A stretch of 64,000 nt of DNA, taken from assembly GCF_902499175.1 (NCBI RefSeq), contig NZ_CABVQC010000040.1:1-64000 (forward strand). The letters are read 5' to 3'. The notes under the pieces were generated by a model. That model did not search any database, was not told the DNA's origin, and saw only the letters and a list, made by a program, of their open reading frames with translations. The stretch is from Burkholderia aenigmatica. GTDB lineage: Bacteria; Pseudomonadota; Gammaproteobacteria; Burkholderiales; Burkholderiaceae. Positions 1-7,639 of this stretch are shown here, in pieces. The position numbers and the translations under genes were made by a program. Every line of letters starts with the position of its first letter. Position 1 is the first letter of the stretch.

Positions 1-212
1 CGCGATGCGGCCGACGCACGCGCCTGCGCGGCGCGGTCGCCTGCCGATACGATCAGCACGTCGCCGTCGGCCGGCGCGTCGGGCACCGCAACGCAGAGCC
101 GCCACGGCGCGGCGCCGCCCGGCCAGTCGCCGAGCCGCACGCGAATCCGTTCGGCCGCTTCGGCCAGTTCGTCGGCCGGCGGCCAGAATGCATCCGCGAA
201 ACGCGTGCTCAT
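1..212 (-). CDS. thiE: Probable thiamine phosphate synthase, N-terminal part (cut by window edge)
   Basis: Only the first 70 or so residues are present; the rest lies beyond the left edge. The ATG overlaps the thiG stop codon by 4 nt (ATGA), so translation is probably coupled to thiG. The visible residues (beginning MSTRFADAFWPPADELAEAA) do not look like the TIM-barrel start of a short ThiE. Burkholderia ThiE proteins are known to carry an N-terminal extension of about 150 residues, which would explain this. The call therefore rests mainly on operon position: last gene after thiO-thiS-thiG. ThiE couples HMP-pyrophosphate and thiazole phosphate to give thiamine phosphate in the cytoplasm. Another thiamine-linked protein is possible. 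Confidence 0.6.
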   Translation of the reverse strand, partial: MSTRFADAFWPPADELAEAAERIRVRLGDWPGGAAPWRLCVAVPDAPADGDVLIVSAGDRAAQARASAAS

Positions 213-1024
213 GCGCCGCCCCCGTCCTGGTGCCAGAACGGCATCCCGACGACCGGGGTGCTCGCGTGCGCGGTCTCGCGCGCGTCCATCGGCCCGGCGA
301 GATACGCGGCACGACCGGCCTCGACCCCCTGCGCAAACGCGCGCGCCATGATCTCGGGGTGCGTGGCCTGCGACACGGCGGTGTTCAGCAACACGCCGTC
401 GAAGCCCCACTCCATCACCTGGCACGCGTGCGACGGCACGCCGAGCCCCGCATCGACGATCAGCGGCACGTCGGGCAGCCGCTCGCGCAGCACACGCAGG
501 CCGTACGGGTTCACGACGCCCTTGCCCGTGCCGATCGGTGCGCCCCACGGCATCAGCGCCTCGCAGCCGACGTCCAGCAGGCGCCGGCCGATCACCAGAT
601 CTTCGGTGCAGTACGGCAGCACCTTGAAACCGTCCTTGACCAGTTGCGCGGCCGCTTCGATCAGGCCGACCGGGTCGGGCTGCAGCGTGTAGTCGTCGCC
701 GATCAGTTCGAGCTTGATCCAGTCGGTGCCGAACACCTCGCGCGCCATGTGCGCGGTCGTCACGGCTTCGGCGACGGTCTGGCAGCCGGCCGTGTTCGGC
801 AGCAGCGGCACCGCGTGGCGCTTGAGCAGGTCGAAGAAGCCGGCTTCGGCCGTACCGCCCGTCATCTGGCGGCGCAGCGCGACCGTCACCATCCCAGGCC
901 GCGACGCGGCGATCGAATCGGACAGCGACTGCAGCGACGGATAGCGCGACGTGCCGATCAGCACGCGGCTTGCGAAAGTTTCGCCGTACAGCGTCAACGC
1001 GTCGGCGGAGGTGTGGGACGTCAT
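209..1024 (-). CDS. thiG: Thiazole synthase ThiG
   Basis: 271 residues, typical family length. ThiG forms the thiazole phosphate ring of thiamine from deoxyxylulose 5-phosphate, dehydroglycine and ThiS thiocarboxylate, in the cytoplasm. Seen: LIGTSRYPSL near the N-terminus, the WIKLELIGDD segment with the Schiff-base lysine, PYCTEDLVIGRRL, and the phosphate-binding IVDAGLGVPSHA and GVLLNTAVSQA stretches of the TIM barrel. An open frame continues upstream, but the ATG at 1024 gives the conserved family start (MTSHTSADALTLYGETF). It lies 38 nt after thiS and overlaps thiE by 4 nt. Confident call. Confidence 0.96.
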   Translation of the reverse strand: MTSHTSADALTLYGETFASRVLIGTSRYPSLQSLSDSIAASRPGMVTVALRRQMTGGTAEAGFFDLLKRHAVPLLPNTAGCQTVAEAVTTAHMAREVFGTDWIKLELIGDDYTLQPDPVGLIEAAAQLVKDGFKVLPYCTEDLVIGRRLLDVGCEALMPWGAPIGTGKGVVNPYGLRVLRERLPDVPLIVDAGLGVPSHACQVMEWGFDGVLLNTAVSQATHPEIMARAFAQGVEAGRAAYLAGPMDARETAHASTPVVGMPFWHQDGGGA

Positions 1025-1062
1025 GTCGTTTTCCTGGAAGAGCGGGGACGATCCGGCGGCGC

Positions 1063-1260
1063 TCAGCCGCCCGCGACGGGGTGCACGACGTCGAGCTTGT
1101 CGCCCGCCGCGAGTGCGCGCGCCGCGTGCTGCGTGCGCGCGACGAAGTTGCCGTTCAGCGCGACCGCGTACGGCGGACGCGCGCCGTACGCGGCGAGCGC
1201 GTCGGACACCGTTGCGCCGTCGGGCAACGTCAGGGTCTGTTGGTTGATCTGGATATCCAT
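1063..1260 (-). CDS. thiS: Sulfur carrier protein ThiS
   Basis: 65 residues, a ubiquitin-like carrier ending in the diagnostic Gly-Gly (HPVAGG). The C-terminal glycine is adenylated and thiocarboxylated to deliver sulfur to ThiG. Start at ATG 1260 (MDIQINQQTLTLPDGATVSD). A longer open frame runs upstream but overlaps thiO antiparallel in reading frame and has no matching family sequence. Lies between thiO and thiG, 32 nt after the thiO stop. No thiF-like activating enzyme is visible in the window, so activation must come from elsewhere. Confidence 0.95.
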   Translation of the reverse strand: MDIQINQQTLTLPDGATVSDALAAYGARPPYAVALNGNFVARTQHAARALAAGDKLDVVHPVAGG

Positions 1261-1292
1261 GAGGCTTCGTCGAATTCGGTCGGCGGCGCGCG

Positions 1293-2429
1293 TCAGGCCG
1301 GCTGGCGCGCGTCGTTGCGGTGATGAAGGAGCGTCGGCCAGCGCGCCGCGTCGCGCCACGCGGCAAACGCGCCGGCGTCGCCGAACGTGCCGCCGAGCGC
1401 GGCTTCGGCGACCGCGACCGCCGCGTGCGCGACTTCCGGCGCGATCATGAAGCCGTGCCGGTACAAGCCGTTGACGGCGAGCGTCGACGCGCCGTCCCAG
1501 ATCACCGCCGGGCGATGATCGGGCAGCGTCGGCCGGCACTGCGCATTGAGCTCGAGGATGCGCGCCTCGCCGAACGCCGGATGCACGGAGAACGCCGCGC
1601 TCAGCAGTTCGAGCGCGGAGCGCACGCTGACGGGCGACATGTCCTCGCCCTCCACTTCGGTCGCGCCGATCACATAGAGATCGTCCTGCTTCGGTGCGAT
1701 GTACAACGGGTAGCGCGGATGCAGCAGCCGCACGGGCCGGGTGAGCCCGATGCCGGGCGCGCGCACGCGCGCGACTTCGCCGCGGATGCCGCGCAACGCG
1801 GGCAGCGCGGGTTTCGCGCCGAGCCCGCGGCAATCGATCGTGAAATGCGCGGCGGGCAGGTTCGCGTCGTCGATCGTGACGTGCCAGTGCAGGTCGACGC
1901 CGCGCTCGGCGAGGCCGGCCGCGAGCGCGCGCAGCGCCTGGCGATTGTCGAGCTGACCTTCGTTCGGCAGCAGCAGGCCGCGCGCGAAGCGACCCGCGAG
2001 CACCGGCTCGGCCGCATCGACCTGCGCGCCGGCGAGCGTCACGAACCCGCTGTCGAACAGGTCGGCCGGCGCGTTCGCGCGCACGCGCCGCTCGAACAAC
2101 GGCGCCTCCGCGCGATCCGCGTGATGCCAGACGACGAGCGTGCCGTGATGCTGGAAGAAGACGGGTTCGGGCAGTTCCGCGAGCCACTGCGGCCAGCGCG
2201 CGAGCGACGCGGCGCCGAGCTCGGTGATCAGCAGCTCCGCGCTCGCCGCTTCCGCGAGCGGCGCGAGCATCGCTGCCGCGATCCACGCGGCCGACTGCTC
2301 GCCGTCGGGGCCGCCGCGCTCGTAAAGCGCGACACGATGCCCGTCGCCAGCGAGCCGCCATGCGATCAGGCGGCCGACGAGGCCGCCGCCGAGCACCGCG
2401 AAGTCGGGGCGGGAATCCCGGGTGTTCAT
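1293..2429 (-). CDS. thiO: Glycine oxidase ThiO (FAD-dependent)
   Basis: 378 residues of the DAO/DadA FAD-dependent oxidoreductase family. ThiO oxidises glycine to dehydroglycine, the precursor used by ThiG; it replaces the anaerobic ThiH route, fitting an aerobic organism. The N-terminal dinucleotide-binding motif VLGGGLVGRLIAWRLA lies at residues 12-27. C-terminal features include IAPKQDDLYVIGATE and the GLYRHGFMIAPE FAD-contact stretch typical of DAO proteins. Start ATG 2429 follows a GGAGGG ribosome-binding site at good spacing. First recognised gene of the thi operon, 245 nt downstream of the TPP riboswitch. Confidence 0.92.
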   Translation of the reverse strand: MNTRDSRPDFAVLGGGLVGRLIAWRLAGDGHRVALYERGGPDGEQSAAWIAAAMLAPLAEAASAELLITELGAASLARWPQWLAELPEPVFFQHHGTLVVWHHADRAEAPLFERRVRANAPADLFDSGFVTLAGAQVDAAEPVLAGRFARGLLLPNEGQLDNRQALRALAAGLAERGVDLHWHVTIDDANLPAAHFTIDCRGLGAKPALPALRGIRGEVARVRAPGIGLTRPVRLLHPRYPLYIAPKQDDLYVIGATEVEGEDMSPVSVRSALELLSAAFSVHPAFGEARILELNAQCRPTLPDHRPAVIWDGASTLAVNGLYRHGFMIAPEVAHAAVAVAEAALGGTFGDAGAFAAWRDAARWPTLLHHRNDARQPA

Positions 2430-2554
2430 CGCGCACCCTCCGCGCAAGCGCGCACGACGAACGTCGATGCGCACGCACACGCGCCGCCGTGCGCGAACGC
2501 ACGCGACATCGGGCCGGGAACCATGCAAAAGACTGAAGATTGTGCGGTCATCAT
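2426..2554 (-). CDS. Possible small leader ORF (42 codons) overlapping thiO start
   Basis: A 42-codon frame (MMTAQSSVFCMVPGPM..., Cys- and Ala-rich, ending CAEGAR) lies between the TPP riboswitch and thiO. Its stop overlaps the thiO ATG by 4 nt. GGAAGG lies just before its paired ATG codons, although the spacing is short. I recognise no homologue. It could be a leader peptide that couples translation to thiO, a small protein, or a chance frame in GC-rich DNA. Low confidence. Confidence 0.25.
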   Translation of the reverse strand: MMTAQSSVFCMVPGPMSRAFAHGGACACASTFVVRACAEGAR

Positions 2555-2582
2555 TCCTTCCGTAACGCGCAAAGCGCGTACC

Positions 2583-2612
2583 CAAAAGGACGAAACCGGC
2601 AGCAAAGGCCGG
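2583..2612 (-). terminator. Candidate intrinsic terminator in thi leader (riboswitch expression platform)
   Basis: On the minus strand CCGGC pairs with GCCGG around a 7-nt loop, followed by TTTCGTCCTTTT. It lies about 60 nt downstream of the TPP aptamer, where a terminator switched by ligand binding could sit. The stem is short and the T-tract interrupted, so this is tentative; a Shine-Dalgarno-occluding mechanism is an alternative. Confidence 0.35.
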
Positions 2613-2673
2613 CCGGGCGGGACAAGGGCGCTGACCATGTGGGATGGCAGCCAGCGCGACCCGGCGGGATCAG

Positions 2674-2776
2674 AAACTTCCCTCGCCGGTATTACCCGGA
2701 TCGGGTGCGAAGGGTCTTTCTCAGCCTCATCGCGCTGGCTGGAACATCTGCCGGCCGCGCCACAAAGCACCCCTGT
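2674..2776 (-). promoter_or_regulatory. TPP (THI-box) riboswitch
   Basis: Minus-strand RNA has the conserved elements in order: AGGGGTGC at the 5' side (2769-2776), GGCTGAGAAAGACCC in the pyrimidine-sensor arm, ACCCGATCCGGGTAATACC for the pyrophosphate-sensor arm, and the closing GCGAGGGAAGTT. This matches the thi-box consensus (CTGAGA and ACCTGATCTGGATAATGCCAGCG type) almost base for base. It precedes thiO-thiS-thiG-thiE and should repress the operon when thiamine pyrophosphate is plentiful. Confidence 0.95.
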
Positions 2777-2789
2777 TTCGTCGTCGGCC

Positions 2790-2819
2790 ATTAGACCATA
2801 AAAGCGGAAAGCGCCGCAA
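2790..2819 (-). promoter_or_regulatory. Candidate sigma-70 promoter for the thi operon
   Basis: Minus strand TTGCGG (2814-2819), 18-nt spacer, TCTAAT (2790-2795). Transcription would start a few bases before the riboswitch aptamer, which fits a riboswitch-led transcript. Predicted by eye only. Confidence 0.5.
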
Positions 2820-3053
2820 ACTGTCCCCCTTGCGGCAAATTCGCCGTCGTGCCGCGCCGCTCTGGCACAATGCCCGCAGGCCGGCCGCGCGAGCGGCCGG
2901 TTGCCGCGTCACCGCCGGCCTTAAGTGCCGTTTAAGACGCGCGGGCGACCATCCGGACGCCCGCCGTCAGTCGGCGCCGCGTCCCGGCATGCCGTATCGC
3001 GGCGCGCGCCCGGCTTCGCCCGGCCCGCGCGCCGGCTACTCATCAGGAAGCAC
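2820..3053. other. Intergenic region upstream of the ABC transporter
   Basis: About 230 bases with no credible gene. It holds a perfect GC hairpin, CCGGCCGC-GCGA-GCGGCCGG, at 2881-2900, and GC-rich inverted repeats nearer the transporter start. No convincing -35/-10 pair for the plus-strand transporter was found. Confidence 0.4.
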
Positions 3054-4823
3054 ATGACCCAATCGATCGATCCCGTCCGCTCCGCCTCCGACGCGCCGCA
3101 GGACGAGCGCCCGGTATCCGCATGGAGCCTCATCAAGCCCTACTGGGTATCGTCCGAATGGAAAATCGCATGGGGCCTGCTGGTCTCGATCATCGCGATC
3201 AACCTCTGCGTGGTCTGGATCAACGTCCGGCTGAACAAGTGGAACGCGGAGTTCTACAACGCGCTGCAGTCGAAGGACGTCCACGACTTCCCGAACCTGC
3301 TGATGCAGTTCTCCGCGCTCGCGTTCGCCTTCATCATCCTCGCCGTATACGGCCGCTACCTGCGGCAGATGCTCGGCTTCCGCTGGCGCCAGTGGCTCAC
3401 CGACCGCTTTCTCGGCCAGTGGCTCGGCGATCGCGCGTTCTACCGGATCGAACGTGACCGCCTCGCCGACAACCCCGACCAGCGGATCACCGACGACCTC
3501 CAGTCGTTCGCGACGACCACCCTCGCGCTGTCGCTCGACCTGCTGTCGACGGTCGTCACGCTCGTGTCGTTCATCACGATCTTGTGGTCGCTCGCCGGCG
3601 CGCTGACGATTTCGCTGGGCGCGACGCCGATCGCGATCCCCGGCTACATGGTGTGGGCGGCCGCGCTGTACGCGGTGATCGGCTCGCTGATCATCCAGAA
3701 GGTCGGCCATCCGCTCGTGTCGATCAACTACCAGCAGCAGCGCGTCGAGGCCGACTTCCGCTTCGGGCTGATCCGCGTGCGCGAGAACGCCGAGCAGATC
3801 GCGTTCTACGACGGCGAGAAGACCGAGACCGGCAACGCGCAAAACCTCTTCATGCGCATCCGCGACAACTGGTGGCGCGTGATGAAGTACACGAAGCGAC
3901 TCACGTTCGTGCTGAGCTTCTACGGGCAGATCGCGATCATCTTCCCGCTCGTCGTCGCCGCGCCGCGCTATTTCGCGGGCGCGTTCTCGTTCGGCGTGCT
4001 GATGCAGATCTCGTCCGCGTTCGGCACCGTCAGCGATTCGTTCTCGTGGTTCATCAACAGCTACTCGACCCTCGTCGAATGGCGCGCCACCGTCAACCGT
4101 CTGCGCGAATTCAAGCGCGTGATGGGCACGTCGCACCTGAAGGAAAGCCTGTCGCCCGCGACCGAGCACGGCGGCATCAACCTGCACTACGTCGACGACA
4201 CGACGCTGTCGACGTCGTCGCTCAAGCTCGCGCTGCCGAACGGCAACGCGCTCGCGAACATCGGCAGCGTCACGATCGAGCCCGGCTCGCGCTGGCTCGT
4301 GATCGGCAAGTCGGGTTCCGGCAAGAGCACGTTCATGCGCGCGCTCGCGGGCCTGTGGCCGTTCGGCGACGGCGCGATCGATGCGCCGGTCGGCGCGCGG
4401 ATGATGTTCGTGCCGCAGACGAGCTATCTGCCGATCGGCACGCTGAAGGCCGCGCTCACCTATCCGGCGACGGCCGACGCGTTCAGCGACGAAGCCTGCC
4501 GCGACGCGCTGCGCGCATGCCGCCTCGAGGATTACGTCGAGCGCCTCGGCGAGACCGCGCACTGGACCCGCGTGCTGTCGCCGGGCGAACAGCAGCGCCT
4601 GGCTGGCGCACGCGTGCTGCTGCACAAGCCCGACTTCCTGTTCCTCGACGAAGCGACGAGCGCGCTCGACGCCGACAACGAGGCACGCCTCTATCACCTG
4701 TTCGCCGAACGGCTGCCGAAGGCCGCGATCATCAGCATCGCGCACCGCGAGTCGCTGGCCGCGTTCCACGTCGGCACGATCAACGTCGAGCGCGTGAACG
4801 ACAGCGACAAGGTCGCCGCGTAA
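3054..4823 (+). CDS. SbmA/BacA-like ABC transporter, fused permease and ATPase (YddA type)
   Basis: 589 residues. An N-terminal membrane domain (ABC_membrane_2, related to SbmA/BacA and the ABCD family) spans about residues 25-330 with helices such as IAWGLLVSIIAINLCVVWI. A C-terminal ATPase domain carries Walker A GKSGSGKST (about 418), a variant signature LSPGEQQR (about 508) and Walker B DFLFLDEATSALD (about 526). It probably works as an inner-membrane homodimer. Relatives import peptides, cobalamin or move lipids; the substrate here cannot be read from sequence. Start ATG 3054 has AGGAAG at 3045-3050; an in-frame upstream ATG gives only low-complexity residues. Stands alone on the plus strand. 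Confidence 0.88.
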   Translation: MTQSIDPVRSASDAPQDERPVSAWSLIKPYWVSSEWKIAWGLLVSIIAINLCVVWINVRLNKWNAEFYNALQSKDVHDFPNLLMQFSALAFAFIILAVYGRYLRQMLGFRWRQWLTDRFLGQWLGDRAFYRIERDRLADNPDQRITDDLQSFATTTLALSLDLLSTVVTLVSFITILWSLAGALTISLGATPIAIPGYMVWAAALYAVIGSLIIQKVGHPLVSINYQQQRVEADFRFGLIRVRENAEQIAFYDGEKTETGNAQNLFMRIRDNWWRVMKYTKRLTFVLSFYGQIAIIFPLVVAAPRYFAGAFSFGVLMQISSAFGTVSDSFSWFINSYSTLVEWRATVNRLREFKRVMGTSHLKESLSPATEHGGINLHYVDDTTLSTSSLKLALPNGNALANIGSVTIEPGSRWLVIGKSGSGKSTFMRALAGLWPFGDGAIDAPVGARMMFVPQTSYLPIGTLKAALTYPATADAFSDEACRDALRACRLEDYVERLGETAHWTRVLSPGEQQRLAGARVLLHKPDFLFLDEATSALDADNEARLYHLFAERLPKAAIISIAHRESLAAFHVGTINVERVNDSDKVAA

Positions 4824-4827
4824 GCGC

Positions 4828-5020
4828 ACGCACCGCGCGCGGAGCGCGCTGATCACCGGCGCCGGTTCGGGGATCGGCGCGGCGTGCGCGCGGCGGCTCG
4901 CGGCGCCCCGCATGGCATTAGCGCTGCACGCGCCCGGCGCGCCGAAGTCGCCCGCGCGTACACCACGGCCGGCGCGGCATGTGTCACGCTCTCCAGCGAT
5001 CTCGGTGAGCCCGGCTGGGC
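4828..5020 (+). pseudogene. Remnant of a short-chain dehydrogenase/reductase N-terminus
   Basis: From 4849 one frame reads LITGAGSGIGAACARRLAA, the TGxxxGIG Rossmann nucleotide-binding start of an SDR, then MALALHA, the typical second beta strand. The match continues in another frame at about 4938 with RAEVARAYTTAGAACVTL and SSDLGEPG, which resembles the following SDR segment. There is no start codon, a frameshift near 4930, and nothing SDR-like after about 5020. I read it as a decayed 5' fragment of a gene. No functional product is expected. Confidence 0.6.
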
Positions 5021-5220
5021 GATGTCGATAGGGTCGGGGAACGTGGTGGCGGATCTCGTCACCGGGAGAGAATCTAAGCTCGGTCCATCGGGATTGACGC
5101 TCGCCCGCCACGGGTAGCAGGCCGGACGTCGCGCGACGTCGCCGAACCGATGCAGCGGCAAGCCCGCCTGCCGCATGACAAGGATGGCGGCCGGCCTTCG
5201 CCGGGCCTCGCCGAAGCGGC
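5021..5220. other. Intergenic tail after the SDR remnant
   Basis: Nothing recognisable. A short open frame crosses here but shows no family features beyond the SDR fragment described. It separates the plus-strand ABC transporter region from the convergent thpR. Confidence 0.4.
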
Positions 5221-5787
5221 TCAACCCGCAGCCGCGCCGTCCGCCCGTGCAATCGGCGCCGACACGATCGGACGATGCGACACCCCTTCGTGCGACAACC
5301 GGCTTTCGAACAGCGTGAGCGCGTCGAACCGCAGCGCGACCGGCCGCTTCACCGCACCGCCGTGCGCCGGCTGCCCGACCGCATCGTGCGGCAGCCGGGC
5401 GAGCGTCACGTGCGGACGGAACGGCCGCCGGTCAGCCGGCACGCCGAGCTCGCGCAGCTTCGCGGACAGCGCGACATTCAACGCCGCACACGCCGGCTCG
5501 ACGGCCAGTTCCGCGACGATCAGCCGCGCGCGCGGCAGGCTCGGCCACCACGCGATCCGTTCGACCGGCACCAACGGCAGCGCATGCGCGGCCGCGAGCG
5601 CCGGCAGGTATGCGGCCAGCGCGTCGCAGCACGCCCGCTCGATCGCGCCGACGAACGCGAGCGTCACATGCAGTTGCGCGGGCAGCGGACGCCGCGCGCC
5701 ACGGGTAACCGGCAACGCGTGCAGCGCGTCGCGCGATGCCACATCGGGCATCAGCGCGACGAACACGCGCAGCCGGTCGCCGTTCAT
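5221..5787 (-). CDS. thpR: RNA 2',3'-cyclic phosphodiesterase ThpR (2H family)
   Basis: 188 residues, the usual length. It has the two catalytic HxTx tetrapeptides of the 2H phosphoesterase fold: HVTLAFVG at about residues 40-47 and HVTLARLP at about 128-135. The family (formerly called 2'-5' RNA ligase, LigT) hydrolyses 2',3'-cyclic phosphates on RNA to 2'-phosphate ends and can ligate tRNA halves in vitro. The start ATG 5787 overlaps the upstream symporter stop by 4 nt. The longer open frame upstream runs antiparallel to that symporter and was discarded. Confidence 0.9.
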   Translation of the reverse strand: MNGDRLRVFVALMPDVASRDALHALPVTRGARRPLPAQLHVTLAFVGAIERACCDALAAYLPALAAAHALPLVPVERIAWWPSLPRARLIVAELAVEPACAALNVALSAKLRELGVPADRRPFRPHVTLARLPHDAVGQPAHGGAVKRPVALRFDALTLFESRLSHEGVSHRPIVSAPIARADGAAAG

Positions 5788-7274
5788 GACTCGCGCACCA
5801 CCGCACGCGGCACGCTGTCGGCATCGACCACGGCCGGACGCTGCGGCAGCGGGCCATGCTCGCCCCACACGTCGGTCGGCAGCACGTTCGCGAGTTCCGG
5901 AATCGTGTTGCGCGTGAACACCGGATCGGCAACACCTGCCGCGCGCTGGCGGCGATAGTCGGCCCACGCGGCGTGCGCATACTTGCCGAGCGCGAGGATC
6001 GCGATCAGGTTGATGATCGCCATCAGCCCCATGCTCGTATCGGCCATCGCCCACACGAGCGGCAGTTGCCCGACGCTGCCGAACATCACCATGCCGAGCA
6101 CCGCGATGCGGAACAGCGGCAGCACGCCGCGCCGCTTCGTGATGAATTCGACGTTGCCTTCCGCATAGGCGTAGTTGCCGATCACCGACGAGTATGCGAA
6201 GAAAAAGATCGCGAACGCCATGTAGATGCCGCCCCAGCCGCCGACGTGGCTCGCGATTGCGCGCTGCGTGAGCGCCGCGCCTTCCATGCCGGTGCCCAGT
6301 TCGTACTGGCCCGACAGCAGGATCACGAAGGCGGTCGCGCTGCAGATCACGATCGTGTCGACGAATACGCCGAGCATCTGGATCAGCCCCTGCACGACCG
6401 GATGCCGCGTGCTGGCGGTCGCCGCCGCATTCGGCGCACTGCCCATGCCGGCCTCGTTCGAGAACAGCCCGCGCTTCACGCCCATCGCGACCGCCTGGCT
6501 GACCGCATAGCCCGTCAGGCCGCCCGCTGCCTGCTCGAGACCGAACGCGCTCTTCACGATCAATTCGATCACGCCCGGCACCAGCGCGATGTGCGTCGCG
6601 ACCGCATAGACCGCGAGCGCGAGGTAGCCGATGGCCATCAGCGGCACGATCACCTGCGCAACCGCCGCGATCCGACGGATCCCGCCGAAGATGATCGGCG
6701 CGGTCAGCAGCACGAGCCCAAGACCGACGCTCGCGCGGCTCCAGCCGAACGACGTGTCGAACGCATCGGCGATCGCGTTGGCCTGCACCGCGTTGAACAC
6801 GAAGCCGAACGCGAGGATCAGCGACAGCGAGAACAGCACGCCGAAGCCGCGCGAGCGCAGGCCCGTCTGGATGTAGTACGCGGGGCCGCCGCGATAGCTG
6901 CCGTCCGGGTGTGACACCTTGAAGATCTGCGCGAGCGTCGCCTCGACGAACGCGGACGACATCCCGACGAGCGCCGTCATCCACATCCAGAAAATCGCGC
7001 CCGGCCCGCCGACCGTCAGCGCGACCGCGACGCCGGCGATGTTGCCGGTGCCCACGCGGCTCGCGAGCCCGGTCGCGAACGCCTGGAACGACGAGATGCT
7101 GCCCGGCTCGCCCTTGCTGCCGACCAGCTTCATGCTGAGGAACAGCGCCTTCAGCTGGATCATCCGGAACCGCAGCGTGAACCACGCGCCCACGCCGAGC
7201 AGCAGCGCAATCAGCACGTAGTTCCACAACACGCCGTTGACGGCGTCGATCAGCCCTTGCGCGAGTGCTTCCAT
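5784..7274 (-). CDS. Sodium:alanine symporter, AGCS family
   Basis: 496 residues with about ten or eleven hydrophobic helices, an inner-membrane carrier of the alanine or glycine:cation symporter family (AlsT/DagA/AgcS). The family signature GTGNIAGVAVALTVGGPGAIFWMW lies at about residues 75-98 (GTGNIAG is the core), followed by FVEATLAQIFK and YRGGPAYYI, all characteristic. Substrate (alanine or glycine with Na+ or H+) is inferred from family. ATG 7274 is preceded by AAGGAT. The stop overlaps thpR, so the two form a two-gene transcript. Confidence 0.92.
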   Translation of the reverse strand: MEALAQGLIDAVNGVLWNYVLIALLLGVGAWFTLRFRMIQLKALFLSMKLVGSKGEPGSISSFQAFATGLASRVGTGNIAGVAVALTVGGPGAIFWMWMTALVGMSSAFVEATLAQIFKVSHPDGSYRGGPAYYIQTGLRSRGFGVLFSLSLILAFGFVFNAVQANAIADAFDTSFGWSRASVGLGLVLLTAPIIFGGIRRIAAVAQVIVPLMAIGYLALAVYAVATHIALVPGVIELIVKSAFGLEQAAGGLTGYAVSQAVAMGVKRGLFSNEAGMGSAPNAAATASTRHPVVQGLIQMLGVFVDTIVICSATAFVILLSGQYELGTGMEGAALTQRAIASHVGGWGGIYMAFAIFFFAYSSVIGNYAYAEGNVEFITKRRGVLPLFRIAVLGMVMFGSVGQLPLVWAMADTSMGLMAIINLIAILALGKYAHAAWADYRRQRAAGVADPVFTRNTIPELANVLPTDVWGEHGPLPQRPAVVDADSVPRAVVRES

Positions 7275-7582
7275 CCAGAATCCTTGTAAATAGGGTCAGT
7301 CATATGTGATGGCCGCTCGCTTCACGGCCGGAGGGGCGACATGATATGACAATTTGCAAGGATCATTACAAAACGAAAGATTTGAGATGCCGGGAAATCG
7401 CCGCCGGATGTGATCAGATTAGGCGACGCTTCGCGAAATTGCGGGGGCACCAGGATCTCGAAGCCGCGACACCGGGCCATGTCGCGATGCGCGCGGCGCG
7501 GTAGCAGCGCGCCGAAACGCCGGGCGCTCGCCCGCTACGGAGCGCGCTGCGCACGCGCGGTACGACACCGAATCGCACGCAT
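7275..7582. other. Intergenic region upstream of the symporter
   Basis: About 310 bases with no credible gene. The AT-richer part at 7330-7390 is the probable minus-strand promoter zone of the symporter; for example TTGTAA and TATCAT elements occur, but spacing is not ideal. The rest is GC-rich with short repeats and short frames lacking family features. Confidence 0.4.
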
Positions 7583-7618
7583 AAAAAAACCGGGCGCCCT
7601 TTCGGACGCCCGGTTTCT
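7583..7618 (-). terminator. Rho-independent terminator after gltD
   Basis: Stem ACCGGGCG(T)CC / GG(C)GCCCGGT with a short loop, followed on the minus strand by a run of seven T residues. It lies 22 nt after the gltD stop and ends the gltBD transcript. The opposite side has only TTT, so it is mainly minus-oriented. Confidence 0.85.
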
Positions 7619-7639
7619 ACGACGGCTACCGACCTGCGC

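Noticed and set aside
4884-5117. 77-codon ORF on the plus strand
   Set aside because: Only its middle part matches an SDR fragment; it is part of the relic, not an intact gene.
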